64,000 bases of DNA from contig CAJNOI010000002.1 in the NCBI GenBank assembly GCA_905250115.1, positions 1,515,678 to 1,579,677 on the forward strand. The letters run 5' to 3'. The stretch comes from Adineta steineri (lineage: Eukaryota > Rotifera > Eurotatoria > Adinetida > Adinetidae). The first letter of the stretch is position 1. Each line of letters opens with the position of its first letter. The notes beneath the pieces were generated by a model. That model did no database searches. It was not told the origin of the DNA and saw nothing but the letters and a program-made list of their open reading frames with translations. The translations under genes and the position numbers were made by a program. Below are positions 32,401 through 47,500 of this stretch, piece by piece.

Positions 32401-34532
32401 TCCAGATTTATCAAATCGATTAGAGACAATCGGATTTATTCCAGATCTTTATGCTATTCCATGGTTTTTAACTGTTTTTGCTCGTAAGTTAAAACTCATA
32501 CTGTATATTTTATGAAGGAAGAGGGTTAAAATGTGTTTGTGACATATTTACATTGATAATCTATTCTTAGATTGATAAAAAGAGACTATTATAAGTTTTA
32601 TATAAATAGTTTTGAGTGGAGAGAAGAGTGTCTATTCTCTGATAAAAAGTTTGTTTACATCTTACTCAACAATGGATAATAGAATTAATTGTAAAAGAAA
32701 GTATAGTCATCGACGATAACATAAAATAAATAAAAGAAGTTATTTATATGCATATATACTATTCACTTTTCTCAAAGATATATTTCAATGCAAACAGAAA
32801 TTAACTGTTCTATCAAGGAGAATTACATTGACAATAAAAATCTAGAAACGATAATTAGTTGAACAACAAGTATCATTAAAAACTTCTCCTTTTATTTGCT
32901 TCTGCTTACAAACACAGATGGGCGTAGAAGGTTTTCTCCTTGCCAAATATTCTATTTTTTATACTATCAGAAAATAGAACAATCTTTTACATTTTGTTGA
33001 TACTGTCCAGTCACTAACTTTCTCGATGTGACCAATTATTTCGACCACGGTCATAAAAGTAAAATCATATTCATGGTAATTATTACGGTTCGTGATCATC
33101 ATAACCGTGACTATGAGGTATGGACAGTTTTTTGTAAGTTATGAATTCTTTATTTAAACGCTGTCAATGAATATTTCAATATTTAATAAAAGAAACTTGT
33201 TTCATCAAGTAATTAAAATATGTAGCTCTTGATTACACTGAGTATTATTCTTAAACCTTGAAAATAAATACGTTTCAAGTTTTTTTATTACTAATACTTT
33301 AATATACGCTCTCTCTGTATATGTATTTGTAGAGAATACTTTCATTAGCAAAACCCATCAGTGATATACTTTTTTTTTACAATAGTTTTCATTAAATATA
33401 TGAATCAACAAATTGCTCAAAATACTTTGATTATATGCATATTAAAAAGTTTTCTTTCCATTAACTCAAAGAATTTGTCTTGTTTTCTTTCCGCTATTGA
33501 TAATACTCTTTCCTGTGATGACATCGTCAAATTATCATTATTTTCTAATAATATAGATGAACTCAATATATCTCTTAGAATCTATTTTTAATATTTAATG
33601 ACAATCGATGTAAACAAACTTTTTATTTATTTATTCACTCGAGATTAAGATAAACGAATTAATTAATAAATCTTAGGAGATTTTAAATCAAAAATTTTCT
33701 CTATTGAATTTAGATGTATTTCCATTAAATAAAATTTTCCATCTATGGGACATGCTTTTACTTGGCGGTTCATCATTTCCACTTTGTATTGGTGTAGCTA
33801 TATTAACACAATTGAAAGCTCTTTTATTAAAAGCTGATTTCAATGAATGTATTCTACTATTTTCGGAACTACCAGGTTTGATTTTATTTTTATTATTTAC
33901 CTAAATATAAAATAATATTCTTTTGTAGAAATCGATATTGAACGTTGTGTTCGTGATTCTATTGATATATTTGCATCAACTCCACGTTCATGTACATATC
34001 GAGAACATGCAAGTGATTTAACAAATTATCAAATAAATAATGATCTCGTATGATTTAATTATATTTTTTTATCTTCTTTTTAAATTTTTTATTTTTCTAG
34101 GATATGAATCCATTTCCATTAGCTGATTTAAAATTTGAACGTTGTCCACGTATATCAGCCAATGATGTTGTTGAATTAAATGATCTTAAAGCACCAACAG
34201 CAAGTTTAAAAACATCCAAACTTCTTCTTATAGATATACGTACACCAGATGAATATATGAAAGCAGCATTACCAGCAAGTGTTAATATACCATATGAAAA
34301 TGCATTTGATGATCAAAATCGTATAACTGACAATCGTTTACAACATTTACTTGATCAACATCGTTCATTAGTTAAAGTTGTTATTGGAAATAAAAATTAT
34401 AAACAAATTGTTGATTTTACAAATAATTTAATTATAAATAATGCCACACGTGTATGTTTATTACATAAAGGTATTGATGTTTTTAAGACAACTGGAATGC
34501 TTTATGTACCAACACCATCAGATTTACCATAA
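29459..34532 (+). CDS. TBCK: TBC domain-containing protein kinase-like protein
   Basis: Endosomal/mTOR-linked protein with an N-terminal pseudokinase, a TBC (Rab-GAP-like) domain and a C-terminal rhodanese domain. Exons 29459-29648, 29705-29892, 29942-30018, 30074-30233, 30290-30489, 31002-31147, 31204-31333, 31395-31544, 31596-31686, 31739-31873, 31922-32074, 32132-32306, 32361-32483, 33714-33875, 33929-34047 and 34101-34532 give 876 aa (human 893). The kinase-like region (to about 270) lacks the HRD and DFG catalytic motifs: [12 protein letters not shown] and KIQNYGLW stand in their place. The TBC domain spans about 460-665 ([30 protein letters not shown]). The rhodanese part has [11 protein letters not shown]. 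Two introns are long (30490-31001 and 32484-33713) with no recognised content. The ATG lies 15 nt after ttatttctag. Confidence 0.95.
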
Positions 34533-34996
34533 GAATATAAATGACAAGATATATTCTTATTTATTTATTTGTTTGCGTTTGTTTGTTTTTTACATCTATT
34601 TTTTAAAGATTTGTTTTTCTGTCAAATTTGAATGACTATCGCCGGTGCAATAGGAGCACATAATTATCAAAATAATCAAAAAATTTTTTTGTAAGATATT
34701 TTCTTGTAATTACACAGATCTCTTTAATAGACAAAATTTGACTTTATTTAAGAAATTGATTTGAAACTTTTTGTTTTTTCATAATTGGTTAAATTTATCG
34801 AAGAATGAAAGAAAAGAAAACAAGATGTACCTAATACATACCTTGAATAGTTGACTACTGAATTAATGTATACTAACATCCGACCAATGGTAACAATCCT
34901 ACAGGAAAAATAAAAAAATAATTTATATATTAATATGATATTACTTATCTTTATTTTGTTTTTTAACTTCAGATATTTTCAAGAAATTAAACAAAA
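34533..34996. other. Intergenic between TBCK and MCEE
   Basis: T-rich 3' flank of TBCK followed by AT-rich sequence. A ttttttaacttcag acceptor-like site at about 34973 precedes the MCEE start by 24 nt, so a 5' untranslated intron or trans-splice site is possible. Confidence 0.5.
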
Positions 34997-35795
34997 ATGC
35001 TTAATCATTTTCGACAAGTTAGATTTATTAATTATATATTTATTTCAAAATTCGAACATTTATATTTTTTGTATAGATTCTTCCTCGAACAATTCGTCCA
35101 ACAATGATGTTGGCTAATGTTCGTTTTAATTCAACTCCAGCCGATAAATCTCCAGTAACGTTATAAATAATATTATTTTTGTAAACATTCATTTCTTTTC
35201 TAGGTTTCAGCAAATGTACCAAGTAGTCTATGGAAACTTGGTAAACTCAATCATTTAGCTGTTGCTGTTCCTAATTTAGGTAAATGAATTTAATATAAAG
35301 ATTCATTTAAATACGTATACTCTTTTTTTAGATGAAGCAAGCAGTTTTTTCAAAAATGTTCTTCATGCTAAATCAGTTAGTGGCGCTGTTCCACTAAAAG
35401 AACATGGCGTTTATACCGTTTTTGTTGAATTTGGTAATACTAAAATTGAAGTAAGTTGATCATGAAGATAATCATAATAATAAAATGTATCGTTTTCAGC
35501 TTCTACATCCACTTGGTGAAAAAAGTCCAATAAAAAAATTCTTAGAAAAAAATAAAGCTGGTGGAATTCATCATATTTGTATTGAAGTATATAAAACAAA
35601 AACATGTATACTAATTTTTATTAATTTAATGTTTTTACTTAGGTTGATAATATCGAAGAAGCTATAAAAGATATTCAACAACAAAATATTCGAACATTGA
35701 GTGAAAAAACTAAAATTGGTGCTCATGGTAAACCCGTGATATTTCTTCATCCAAAAGATTGTGGTGGAATATTAATTGAACTTGAACAAGCTTAA
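34997..35795 (+). CDS. MCEE: Methylmalonyl-CoA epimerase, mitochondrial
   Basis: Interconverts the 2R and 2S forms of methylmalonyl-CoA in propionate catabolism in the mitochondrial matrix. Exons 34997-35017, 35077-35154, 35204-35279, 35332-35450, 35500-35586 and 35643-35795 give 177 aa (human 176). The first 35-45 residues are Arg/Ser/Asn-rich with few acids, suiting a targeting peptide. The glyoxalase/VOC fold follows, with likely metal ligands His50 (KLNHLAVAV), His122 (GGIHHICIEV) and Glu173 (GGILIELEQA). GVYTVFVEFGNTKIELLHPL is typical of the family. Confidence 0.95.
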
Positions 35796-36614
35796 ATGAT
35801 AAATTACAGTCATAAATACTTCGCTCATTTAATCATTTCCATAATTTGTTAACATTTATTTTCTCATTTCAAGCAGAAGAAAGAAAAAAGATCTGTTCTA
35901 TTTTAGTCATGCCTACACTATTTCAACAACGAAAGTTTTCCGTTGATTACTAATACTTTTCTTTTTCTAGTTTATATTCATCCAACTTAGTTTGTTTGAT
36001 ATTATACAAATAAATCATAAGAACAAAATTTTTTCTATTAAATTATGATATTTCGTAGTTTTGTTTTATTTACATGTGATAATCATTGAATTGATTGATA
36101 AATACGAATCAGCATGAAAGGAAATCCGTCGCTACTAGTAATTAAAAAAGCTTATTAGTTCATCTTGAATAGCAAACAGACGAGAATATCAATATGGGTA
36201 ATTTACCAAATGAACAAACTATTACGTCATCGTTAATATCAATAAAATACATAAATATGCCTAATTCATAATTGAAACGTCAACCACATGGAATTTATCA
36301 AAGAGAGAAAAAGAAAATAACTCGCAATCGATTATATTTGCCTACGGATAATAGAATTGGTAGATTATCGATAGGCGATAATACATCAGATCGAGTATCA
36401 TTTACATATGTGATCTTAAGTAATGAAAAAATATTGCAAGTATGATCATTAACATTCCAACCAGAAATCTATCTGACAGGAATACAAAAAAAATCAGCTA
36501 TATTTTTCAAAGATTATATAGTCCAGATAAGAAAACACCTGATGAAAAGAAAATACAATCTAGAAATTTTTTTGTTTTTCTAGTTTTTAGTTGATTGTTC
36601 ATATGTATACAATT
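35796..36614. other. Convergent intergenic region MCEE / ARHGAP6-like
   Basis: Both genes end here. The sequence is AT-rich with no open frame or repeat I can support; it presumably holds both 3' untranslated regions. Confidence 0.5.
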
Positions 36615-39600
36615 TTAAACAAGAGTACTATGATGACCACTCGTAGGTGATGGTGAATCATCGTTTGAACTCGATCCACATAAATCACGAGCTTCTCGAC
36701 GTTTAACACTTAGAAAATTTTGTGCACCGGATGAAGTTGAAAGTGGAGCTGTTTTTGAACGTGAATATGGTTTGATTTCACGTAAAAGTGTCGTATCTGA
36801 TGTTGTAGTAATAGTAGCAGGCCGTAGAACAGGTGATGATGGTGGTGATGGAGGTGATTCTTTTATATCAAGTGTATTTGGTCGTATAATAGATGATGTT
36901 GTAATATCATCAAATGAACTTATATTTATTACAGGTTCTGTTGAATTTCTTAATTGTTGCTGTTGTTCATTGATAACGGATGAAAATGGTTCAATAACAC
37001 GAAAAATAATTTGATCCATACTTGCTTCACGTATATCACGTACACGTGGCAATTTTGATGCTGTTTGATGATTATGATTTGAAATTCGTTGTTGTGATGA
37101 TGACATAGGTACTTGAAGAAATTCTGATGAACGTGATGAATGTGTTGATGAGCATGGAAAATCTGAATTACGTCGATGATTATACCGACGAAGTATGGGT
37201 CCACCTCCTTGTTGTTGTTGTTGTTGTTGGTTGGATCGATTTGTTTGAGGAATGATTGATGAGAAAATACTAGTTGTTGCATTAGGTGTTTCACATAGAA
37301 CTGGTGTTAAATCAAGTGACATCAATAAATGTTCATTAGTTTCATCTAATTGCATGGAATTTATTCTAAAATATATATTTATTAGTCAAATTATATAATT
37401 ATTTATTATTGAGATATCCTTACCCACAACCATTTTGTACTTTAAATGCCAATGCTCTCATCAATTGAACATTATCTGAGTCATTTAATGCAAGATTTAT
37501 TTGATTATGTAAATCTTTTGATATCTGTATAGAATTGTTTCTAAGTTATTTAATAAAAAAAACGATATTAATTTACCATGAAAAGTTCTTTATATTGTTC
37601 AATCATCATTTTTAAAACAGTTTTTCCTTGTTCCATTTGATCAGCACTTGTAGCTACACTCATATCTTTACTTGTCATCACCGGTGCTTTTCCATCCATA
37701 AGTATTGTTGGTGCAAATACAATTGCTAAATTTGCTGTATCCATTTTATTTCCAGCTAGAAGAGTTTTTCCATCAGTTGCATATCGATCTTGTGAATTCA
37801 ATGAAACATGATGAAGAAATTTTAATAATGTATATAATGTATCTCGATTTGATGATGGTAATAAATCGATAAGATATGAAAGTGCACGTAATTGTTCTTT
37901 TGGATTTAATCCTTTAATGAAGAAAAAAAACATAACTTTATTTTAATATGAAATAAAACTACATACTTGATGGAATATTAAGAAATGGTACACATAAATC
38001 ACGTGTTAATAATGGTTCAGGTAATTCACGTAAGAATTCTTTAATTAAACCAGCTATATCATGTGCATTTGTTGTTGAATCAAATGTAACACTACGATTT
38101 AAGTTAACTTGTTCCTTGAGCTATTAGTAAAACAGAAGAAAATATAATCATTAGATTTTTATTATATTACACTTACTTCTTTTAAACGTTTTTTCGATAC
38201 ACCAACTCGAAAAAGTCCAACAGTTTGTAATGCTAAAATTTAATTTTTTTTAATAAAAAAACCAAAATAAGAATGAATAGATTTTCTTTACCATTTTTCT
38301 CTAAATAATCACAGCAATTTGAAAGTAGTTCAGGTACTTTAGCTGGATAACATCTTAATGTATTAACTCTATTTACACCAGCACCTGATTCATTTCCAGC
38401 TAATGCTTCAAGTGACAATGATCGAATTTTTGTTTGTTCATAATCACAATCTGATATCTAAATTAAATACATATATATATATATATATGCATAATTTCTT
38501 ATCAATCTTTTCTATTTACATGTAAACTACTTGGACTTGCAGGTGAAACTGAATATCCACTATCATTTGTTGATGACACACTTCCTGATGGACTTGTTCG
38601 TCTATCACTTGTTGTTATTACAACCATATCAGTACTATCTTTTCGATTATTTCCGCTTGCTGTCGGAATACTCGATGGTGATGTTGCATTTGTATCATCT
38701 TGAAAATGAAAATCATCATCAATTACACATTGAGATAGAGCAACACCAAAAACATTTCCATTTGACTTAGCTTCTATACAAAAAAGAAAATTTGATCATG
38801 AAAGAAAATATGCGAATAAGAAAAAATAAACCTCTTGCTTCTTTTGATTTATCACTTGATTTACTACGAAACATAAAATGATGTTTTCGTTTTCTAACAG
38901 GTTCTTCTAAATAAATAAATAAATTTTTTTAATAAATATTTATATGTAGAATATTTCATGTCATCATCATATATTTTCCAATTGAATAATTCCATCAAAA
39001 TCTCAATGAATTATTCGTATATATTTCGAATTAAAACATGCATGACGAATCATAAGATAGAAAGAAAAAAGTTCTTTTGCAATATTAATTTTCGAAGAAA
39101 AATATATGACAATCATTATCATTTATCATATTTTTATTCCTTATGTTATTATGTTTTGTTAATCTATAGTTTTTTTCTTCTCTTTTTACACATTCTCAAG
39201 TTGACTGATTGCTGTCTGCAGAGATTAATATATCTAAGATGAATGATTCTGTAAATGTCATGGAGTTTTTTTTCTGTATTGAATCAATCTATTTTGTATT
39301 TCTTTCGTCTTCTTTCTTGCCTATTTTGATCAAGAGATCTATAGAGTAAGAAAAGAAGATGTTTGGGAATAAGACACTCTTTCTCACAGGGTAATATGTA
39401 TATAAATCAAGGTCATGCACGTACAAAAGAATTTGATCAAGGAAAGCTTGATTTGATTAGATGCAGAAGCTTCTTCGTCTTTATATATAAACATATATGT
39501 CGTTAAAATCTTCAGAGAATATCTTATAGAGATACGTGAGAAAACTATCATTTGTATAAGATATTACCTTTTGGCACATGTATAGGAACACCAAGATCAT

Positions 39601-41512
39601 ATTGTGATGATTGTAAACGTTGTAAAATAAGACGTTTTAATTGTTTATGTTCAGCATATGTTAAATTATGCAATTCAATTGGACCAAGAGTAATTGTGCT
39701 TGTACCATCGGATGATGACCATTGTGATTTATCGGCCTATATGTATATATATATAACAAAACTTAATATCTTGTTAAAGAAAAGAACTTAATAAAAAAAA
39801 AGAATTGACGTAACAATCTTTTATGAATATATGTATATATCAATCAATAGCAGATGTTTGTTAATATATATATAGATATATTTGTGTGAGAAAAAAAAAT
39901 AAAAATGATCAAATGAAAAGTGAACACATGTCGAATATAGTAATGTAAATAATCGAGCAATAGCTCTAAATAACTAATTCTCTCTTGTTTTTTTGTCCTT
40001 TAGATTTATCTTTTTAACACATATGTTTATTTTTGTTCTTCGGATAAATAAAGATCATATTTAGCTAAGACAAAATATAGAGATTTTTTCTTTATCTATT
40101 ATTCTTTCTTTCCATAAGTAAATGTCCTACTTCTATTATTGTACTAATAAGTTTGACGTCTACTGAGATAAGATGTATAGACAAGTAACACTCATATGTC
40201 TATTGTTAGTATTATCATTGGAGACATTTTTTGTTTCTTTGTATATTTTCTTGTTACTCTTGCAACTATTCGACTACAATATCTACTAGTCTAGTGGTAC
40301 TGCTGTGTTTTTGTGTGTCAATGTATGTCGTGTAGAAAAGAATGTACTTCTATCAACTAGTGTGCTGAATGATATAGTAGCAGTTGTCTCTGTAATTAGC
40401 AATTTAGGGTGTGTTGTATATATGAATATACTTACATCAAAATGCCATTGAAATTGAGCATCTATACTAGTTGTTGAACGTTTTTTCGATGTATTGGATG
40501 TTGATATTGTTTGATCAAGTGTAGTTGATGATCCACCAGTAGCACTCGTTAGCGTAGTTAAACTTGAATGATGTGGTGTTATTGATGTTGATGATGATGA
40601 TGTTGTTGTTGAAATGATTGATTTTGTTGTTGTTCCTGATGCTGCTGTTGTTGTTGTTGTTGTTGAGGATGATGATGATGATGATGGTAGTTTAACTAGA
40701 GAAAGAAAATTACGGAATGTTGATAGTGGTGAAGGAGATGATGTCAAAAGAGATGAAGAAGATGATCTCGATGAACATAATGACTGAGAAGAATTTGATG
40801 GTAAACCGAGTCGACGATGATGACGGATATTGTTATTATTATTATTATTATTACTTGATGATTTATTACGTTTAAGAAAATTACGTATTGCTAAACCAGC
40901 TGGTGAAGTATCAGGTAATGAATGACGAAAATCATTCTTTCCTAAGGTTTCAAAACATCGTTCATCCTCATCTTCATCTTGTTCATCATCTTCATTATCA
41001 TCATCATTATCACTTATTATACAAGTATGTTCGGTTAAAATTATTGAAGATATTGGTGCTGATACTGTCGTTGAATGTGGTAATGATCCATAAAGTGATT
41101 GACATCTTTGTCGACATAATCTAATATAGTCAGATTCATCTGGTTCTTCATCAAATGTCGTTAGTTTTTTAATATCAACTCTTTGTTGAGATGATTGATC
41201 GAAAAATAGACTTGCTCGACGATTATTTTCATTATAGATACGTCCCTCATGTATCGTTGTACTTTGTAAATTTGAACAAGCTGAACGACGAAAACGAACT
41301 TGAAATCTTTGCGATTGTAATGGTGATTGTTGTTGTTGTTGATAAAGTTGAGGTATATTTGGTGTTGTTGAAGCGGTCTGTAAATCTGTGATAGTATGTT
41401 CAGTAATACAATCAGTATCAAGAAGAAAACTAGGTAAAGGTGTATGACGCGCCATTGACAAGATAGTTGTACGTTTGTCGTCGGTCACGTTTATTAAGTC
41501 AGTTTGAGCCAA
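36615..41512 (-). CDS. ARHGAP6: RhoGAP protein of the ARHGAP6/36 group
   Basis: GTPase-activating protein for Rho. Minus-strand exons: 41512-40436, 39736-39568, 38906-38832, 38773-38520, 38457-38292, 38232-38177, 38120-37967, 37911-37577, 37524-37424, 37365-36615, in phase for 1045 aa (human ARHGAP6 974). The 359-residue first exon is Ser/Thr-rich and disordered, with Asn and Ser runs. Exon 2 has the family's LTYAEHKQLKRLILQRLQ and LGVPIHVPK motifs, and exon 4 starts with NVFGVALSQ as in ARHGAP6. The RhoGAP domain spans about 560-750, with the arginine finger at Arg589 in LQTVGLFRVGVSKKR, then LIKEFLRELPEPLLTRDL and GNKMDTANLAIVFAPTIL. The C-terminal exon is Ser/Pro-rich with a polyQ run and SPPSPPSSP. 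Introns 1 and 2 are about 700 bp each. Orthology to ARHGAP6 rather than ARHGAP36 is inferred. Confidence 0.88.
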
Positions 41513-44500
41513 TCAAGGTTATTGTCAATGTGGACAACAATTCATCAACATTCTTCTTAATCAACTTGTGTTTATACATAAACTAGATTTTTTTTCTCTC
41601 TTCTTCTTCTTCTTCTTTTTCTTTCACTAGTAGGCATACATGCGCATGTGTGCACATAACTCTCTAATTACCGACGACCATGATGGTAGTGTTGTTGTTA
41701 GTGGTGGTGATGATACTTTCTTTCTTCTGTATTCGTTCTCTTCTTGTTTCTTTCTTTGCCTTTTTTTTTCTAATGATGGCCCAGTCGATCATCCGTCATT
41801 AAACGGACCCTAAGCAGACAAGAGCGGAAGTGGATAAAGGATGTATTCGCGTTTAAGATACAACGACGGCAACGATTATGATGTTCGTGTTAAAAGGAAT
41901 TTTGTGTGTTTGTGCGTAGATGGATATATATATATATGTATATATGTATGTATGTGTGTGTCGGTTTTCATGAGTCGTCGCTTCTAATTATATGCGCAGG
42001 AACAGTCTAAGACTATGAGGCAAGAAGAGAATGACAACAGCCATAGTAGCATCTTTTTCCTTCTGTTTATGTCGCATGTCTCTTTTTCTTTTTGCTGCTG
42101 ATATTCTGCCGTTCGTGATTGGATCAACGAACTGATAGGCGGAAAAAAAGAAAAGAAAAAAATATGAAAAGCAGAATCTTGTTATCTATTCTCCTAAAAC
42201 ATACACCATACACACAATCTTATGTATGTACAAATGACGCTCTTCCATCCCATATTGCTTCATTTTTATGTATGTTCCACTGCTATTATCATTTGGCTAG
42301 ATTTGTATAAACATGACGAAAGGGAAAGCATATATCACCTAGTGGGTGGATATACTAGATTAGACAATCATTAAGTGTTCCAAATAATACTATTTACTTC
42401 TTCATTTTTAAATTGATCATTGAATAAATGTTGTTTTTCTTTACATTTTGTTGTATTTTGTTTTTAATGACAGGAAAAATTATTGTTGCTCGATATGTTC
42501 AATTAAAAAGCGATTTTCCTTTGCTCCTTTTTTTCCATCAAAAAGTTATCGTGTATAATAATAAAATTGAAGACGGAACATGCAATTCGGAGACGAATAC
42601 AACGGAAGATTGTTTCTATTCAGAATGCTGATAATAATAATAATAACAACTATCGTTGGGTGTAAATAGGAACTACGCCAACTAGTATTAAATTCGAGAA
42701 AACAAACTAAATATGACTCGATGCACGTTTTCCGGCTTTTCAAATGCACATATAACCAAAAATGGCATAAAACAATTTATTTATATTACGATAAGAACAA
42801 ATATTTAATAACTATATAAAATATTAAAATATAAACAACATCTACTAAGAGAATCTATTTTGCTTCTTCATATCGGATAATATAAATAAACATTATTGTT
42901 TACTTGTAAATTTACATCCATTTAGAAACTAAAATTGTACTCTAAATATTAAGAGTTGATTACTTCATGCATATAGCAATCATAAAAAAAAGCCCAAATC
43001 CAAATTCATAGAAAATAGAACAAATTAATTTATTTTACCAACATCTTCTTTTTTTACACATTCAATGTGAATTAAGATGATCCAATGGATAAAATAGTAA
43101 TACGGATGCAACAAGGAAATCAATGTATGTCATATCATCAAAAACTATATACAGTAAAGTCAAGTAAGTTGCGACATCTTACTATTACTTTTGACAGATG
43201 GCTACAATGACTGTCAAATTCTTATATATACGAGCAATTATCGATATGTTCATTTATTTCAAATAAATAAAAGAATCTATGTAAGATATTTAAAACAATT
43301 TCATCAATGCTTACTTGTAAAGGTGAATGTATTTGTTGTTGGATCAGGCGAAGTCATTGAATGTCAATAATCGTAACTGAATATAGTATGCTAAAACAGA
43401 ACATCAATAGTACTAATACATTATTATATATACATATATTACAAGTTTTAATTACTAAATATTTTATATAATAACATCATACGATACTATTATTTTATAA
43501 AATGTTCATTTAGAGAAAACAGATTTTCTCTTTATATGTACATTCATATGTATTTTATATATGCAGAGTGAGCTATTTTAACATAGATACTTACTAGAAG
43601 TTTTTGTAGTTGATTTGTGTGAATAGATATATGTATGTCTAGGCGCACGCGTTATTACTAAGATAAAATGAAGAGTTTAGCTTTCTATATTGTTGATTTC
43701 TCGCTCTTTTTTGTCGAATGAACAATTAACAACTCTATATGATGTATTCGGCTCGATAAGCAGAGAGCATATATATATATATATATATATAATACAATAG
43801 GAAAAGCCACAAATGATAAAGATGGAAGAGAAGGAAAATGTTGTATGTGAGTATATGTGTCTCTGAACGCGTACGGGCCAGCTGGAACAACTCGTTGTGC
43901 GCAATGTTGAATTCTCTCTTTCTCTTCTCATACCATCTAGATTCAACATCTCCCTTTCCATCCCTCTCTCTCTCCCTCTCCCTCTCCCTCTCTGCCTCGC
44001 GTGCAAATCTCTGCTATGCTCTTATGGCGTGTCAATCTTGTTTCTTTCATCAGCATTGGCATCCGTGAAGGAGAAGTGAGAAAGAAAAAGATGCGCCCTC
44101 GCATGCGCGGGAGGCAAGAAGCGTAAGTAGAGACGAGACAATCGCCGTGCTGCACACTAAATTTGCTTGTTGCCTTTATTGATGTTATTCTTTAGTCTCG
44201 ATGCAAGATGTAACACCCAGACAATTATGCGTATGTGGACACACATACATACACATATAGATAGATGTATGTATATGTATGTATACGGTTCGATTGTTGG
44301 TACTACCCAGGGATCTGCGACATATTAGACCCAATAACTATTATTATTTTGACGTCTTTGTTTTTCTTTTTCTTGTTGATGATTATTTAAAAGGTTGATT
44401 CATTTGTCAATCTGAACAAATTGCAACATCTCATAAAATACATACATATATTTAAAAACAAAAAAAGCAAAATTTTTGCTAATCTATTATCTAGTCTAGT

Positions 44501-47500
44501 TATCATTGTTTCTAGACGAAAGAAATAAAGAGAAGAACAAGTGTCAATAACTATCGGTTAGTATTGATGATCGAATACTTCTACTTCATCTAGTGGGAGA
44601 ATATTTGATCTGTCTTCTTATCAATGTTAAGAATGAGATTCATAAAATGACATCATGATCTTTCATCTATCGATATTGACAATGAATAATTGACTAGAAA
44701 GAAAATTTTTCCTAGACATCAAATATGTAGTCCTAAGAGAGTGGAAATAATTAGTGATAAGTATTCATACCATTTTTATTTGTTTGTTCTAAAACAACCT
44801 TGAATAAATGAAAGGAAATATATACTTGTTATTTTATTTCGATGTACAATCTACTTGAATCAACTCTCTAATGATAAAAATAACTTATTGCGCATGACAA
44901 CATCTAAAAAAAGTCATCTGACAAACGTATAAGTTAAAGTTTTTTTTTTGAATAAATTAATATCTAATAATATAACAATTATGAAAGTATTCAAGCAAAC
45001 TTTAATATGCCTATTTTTCAAAAAGATTATAAAAAATAATGATTATTGAATTGTTTTCTTCTTCTTTCAATATTATATACACTTAACGCTATAAAACCAA
45101 TGGTGAATGTTTACCATAGCATTCTTCTCTCTTTTTCATGTTTTCTATAGAAAGCCCAGAATAATATGGCTGACTTAGCATCTCAAATAAACTATGTTTT
45201 TCTTCTTGTTTAGTTTATTTAACAAATGAACCTTGCGATAAAAAAAACGTTTCGACAATTAGCGAAAAGATATAGCGTCTTTATTCATCCTTATGTCTTA
45301 AAACAAACACAGATACAAATGATGTATACAACAATCTCATACATGTCGTACATATTACATTTTTGCATAATAACATTCACCAAACAATTTGGTATAAATA
45401 ATATTCTTTCTTTTTTCTCTCTGTCTCTCCGCTTTTCAACACTGACGTGCTTTATATTATGAATGACACTCCTTGACACGCAAAATATTCATTATAAATA
45501 TACTTTCCTTTTGTAATATTATTTAAAGGTGCTTTTTTTTGTTCTATCTTGCAATTAAAAAAACTTCAATAAAAATATATATATTCTGCCAAATTTAAAA
45601 TAGATTATAACGATATTTCTTTGATGGTTGATCATCTATTTAGATAAGCTTTTGACAGACATAACAAACGATGATTTTTATCGAGCATTCTATCAAATTT
45701 ACCGAATAGACATAAGTAATATATCTTGGGAACAAACTAAGATGATACTGCATGAGATCTTTTTACAGATGGTCTGACAAATAATTCTGTATTGTTACAG
45801 ATAGATCTATATATTTATATGTATCTGTAACAACTGATTAGAAATTTTGTAATTATCTGTATGATTTGAGACTAATAAATGATTATAGCTACTAGTTATT
45901 GTTTATTTATTTGATAGAAGAAGAAGAAGAAAAAATGAGTTTTGTTGATTAGTAATTTGATTCCTTAATCAGATATGTAAATTTAAATAACATTTCTTAC
46001 ATCGTAACATATTTATATACATGTTAATATTACGAAAGAAATATGAAACTAAATCTTATATAAGATAAATCAAGTGTAGAGAATGAAATGACAGAAGATT
46101 ATGATGATCTTTACAGATGGTATTCTTCATGTCAACGATCAGTACATATCGATCGTATCTATATTAGTATGAATTAATCATAATATAAATGATGGTTGTA
46201 TTTATTTAAATTAGTTTTCTCTATGTAAGATTCATAAATTTATTATTTAAGAATAGAGTGAAGTGGATAAATGATCAATTTGGTATGCTCGATATAGTTA
46301 GATAGGATTTTATTGTGATAATAATAGGGCAATTTTTTCTATAAGATTTATTGTTCTCACTCTGACAATATAAAACCAAATGGAAAGCTTAATGTACTAT
46401 TATCAGTGATAAAACGGTCAAAACTTGATTATTTACGCGTCAACGTTATAAGAATGATCTACAATGACTATAATTGAATAATTTTGATCGAATAATAATT
46501 TCCTATAATCAAATATGTGTTTATGAAGAAAAAGTTGTTTACGAGTATAATCATAATCATAAATTGATTATTCGACTGAATAAAATATTTATTTCTGTCT
46601 CAATAACTATCTACTTCATAGACATGTGTTTTGTTTCAGAAATATTACATACACATCAACACATATGTTTGCACAATCCTATGGTAATAAAACCTAACAA
46701 AATTCTTTCGAAAATAACAACAACAAAAAGAAATAACATCATTATCAAATAACTCTATGTGTATGTGTGTAACTATCTCTCAACAATTATATGACAATGT
46801 GACTTATTTCAGTTATCGCTATGTAATCATCGATATTCTCTTTGCACATGCAAATGTAACATGAAGTGTATTATTTAATAACTATCATATGTAACAAATA
46901 TAGAGTTACAAAAAATGTACTATCAATATTTTTCATTTCATTTTTTCCTCGAGAATTGATATGTGCGTTCCTTTTATATGACTTTCGTAGAAATATCAAA
47001 GGTTTATCTATTCTTTCATAATTTGGATTATACGATGAAATTTATTCGATAGTTATGTAGTAGCAATTCAAATAATAATAGTTGTCAATGAGCAAACATA
47101 CGCTAATACGATCAGTGATCTCAAAGACATTCAATAACATTACAAGTAATTGTCTATCATAAATTCATGTTGTTTACTCCAAGCAGTTATCTAAAATTGG
47201 AGCAAATTATTCAATAATAATTCAACATGTATTGAAACTTCAGTTTTTTTAATGAAGTGAAGTTCTGCTTATATGTTTTTAAGTTTAAACTATTAGATAT
47301 TCAGTTATACTCAATATCTGAAGATGATTTCGATAAACCTTTCATGAACTGAGAGTATACAGTAGACAACCAGTGTATGGCAGTAAAAACTGATGATAAA
47401 TCTTTAAAAATAGTTCTCACATTTTTCATTTATCCAAACGAATATTATTGCTACTCAATATGCTGAGAAAACTAAATTTTTTCAAATTAAAATCAGAAGT

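Noticed and set aside
33361..33591. 76-aa open frame inside the long TBCK intron
   Set aside because: No domain or splice sites joining it in phase; TBC-domain sequence is continuous without it.
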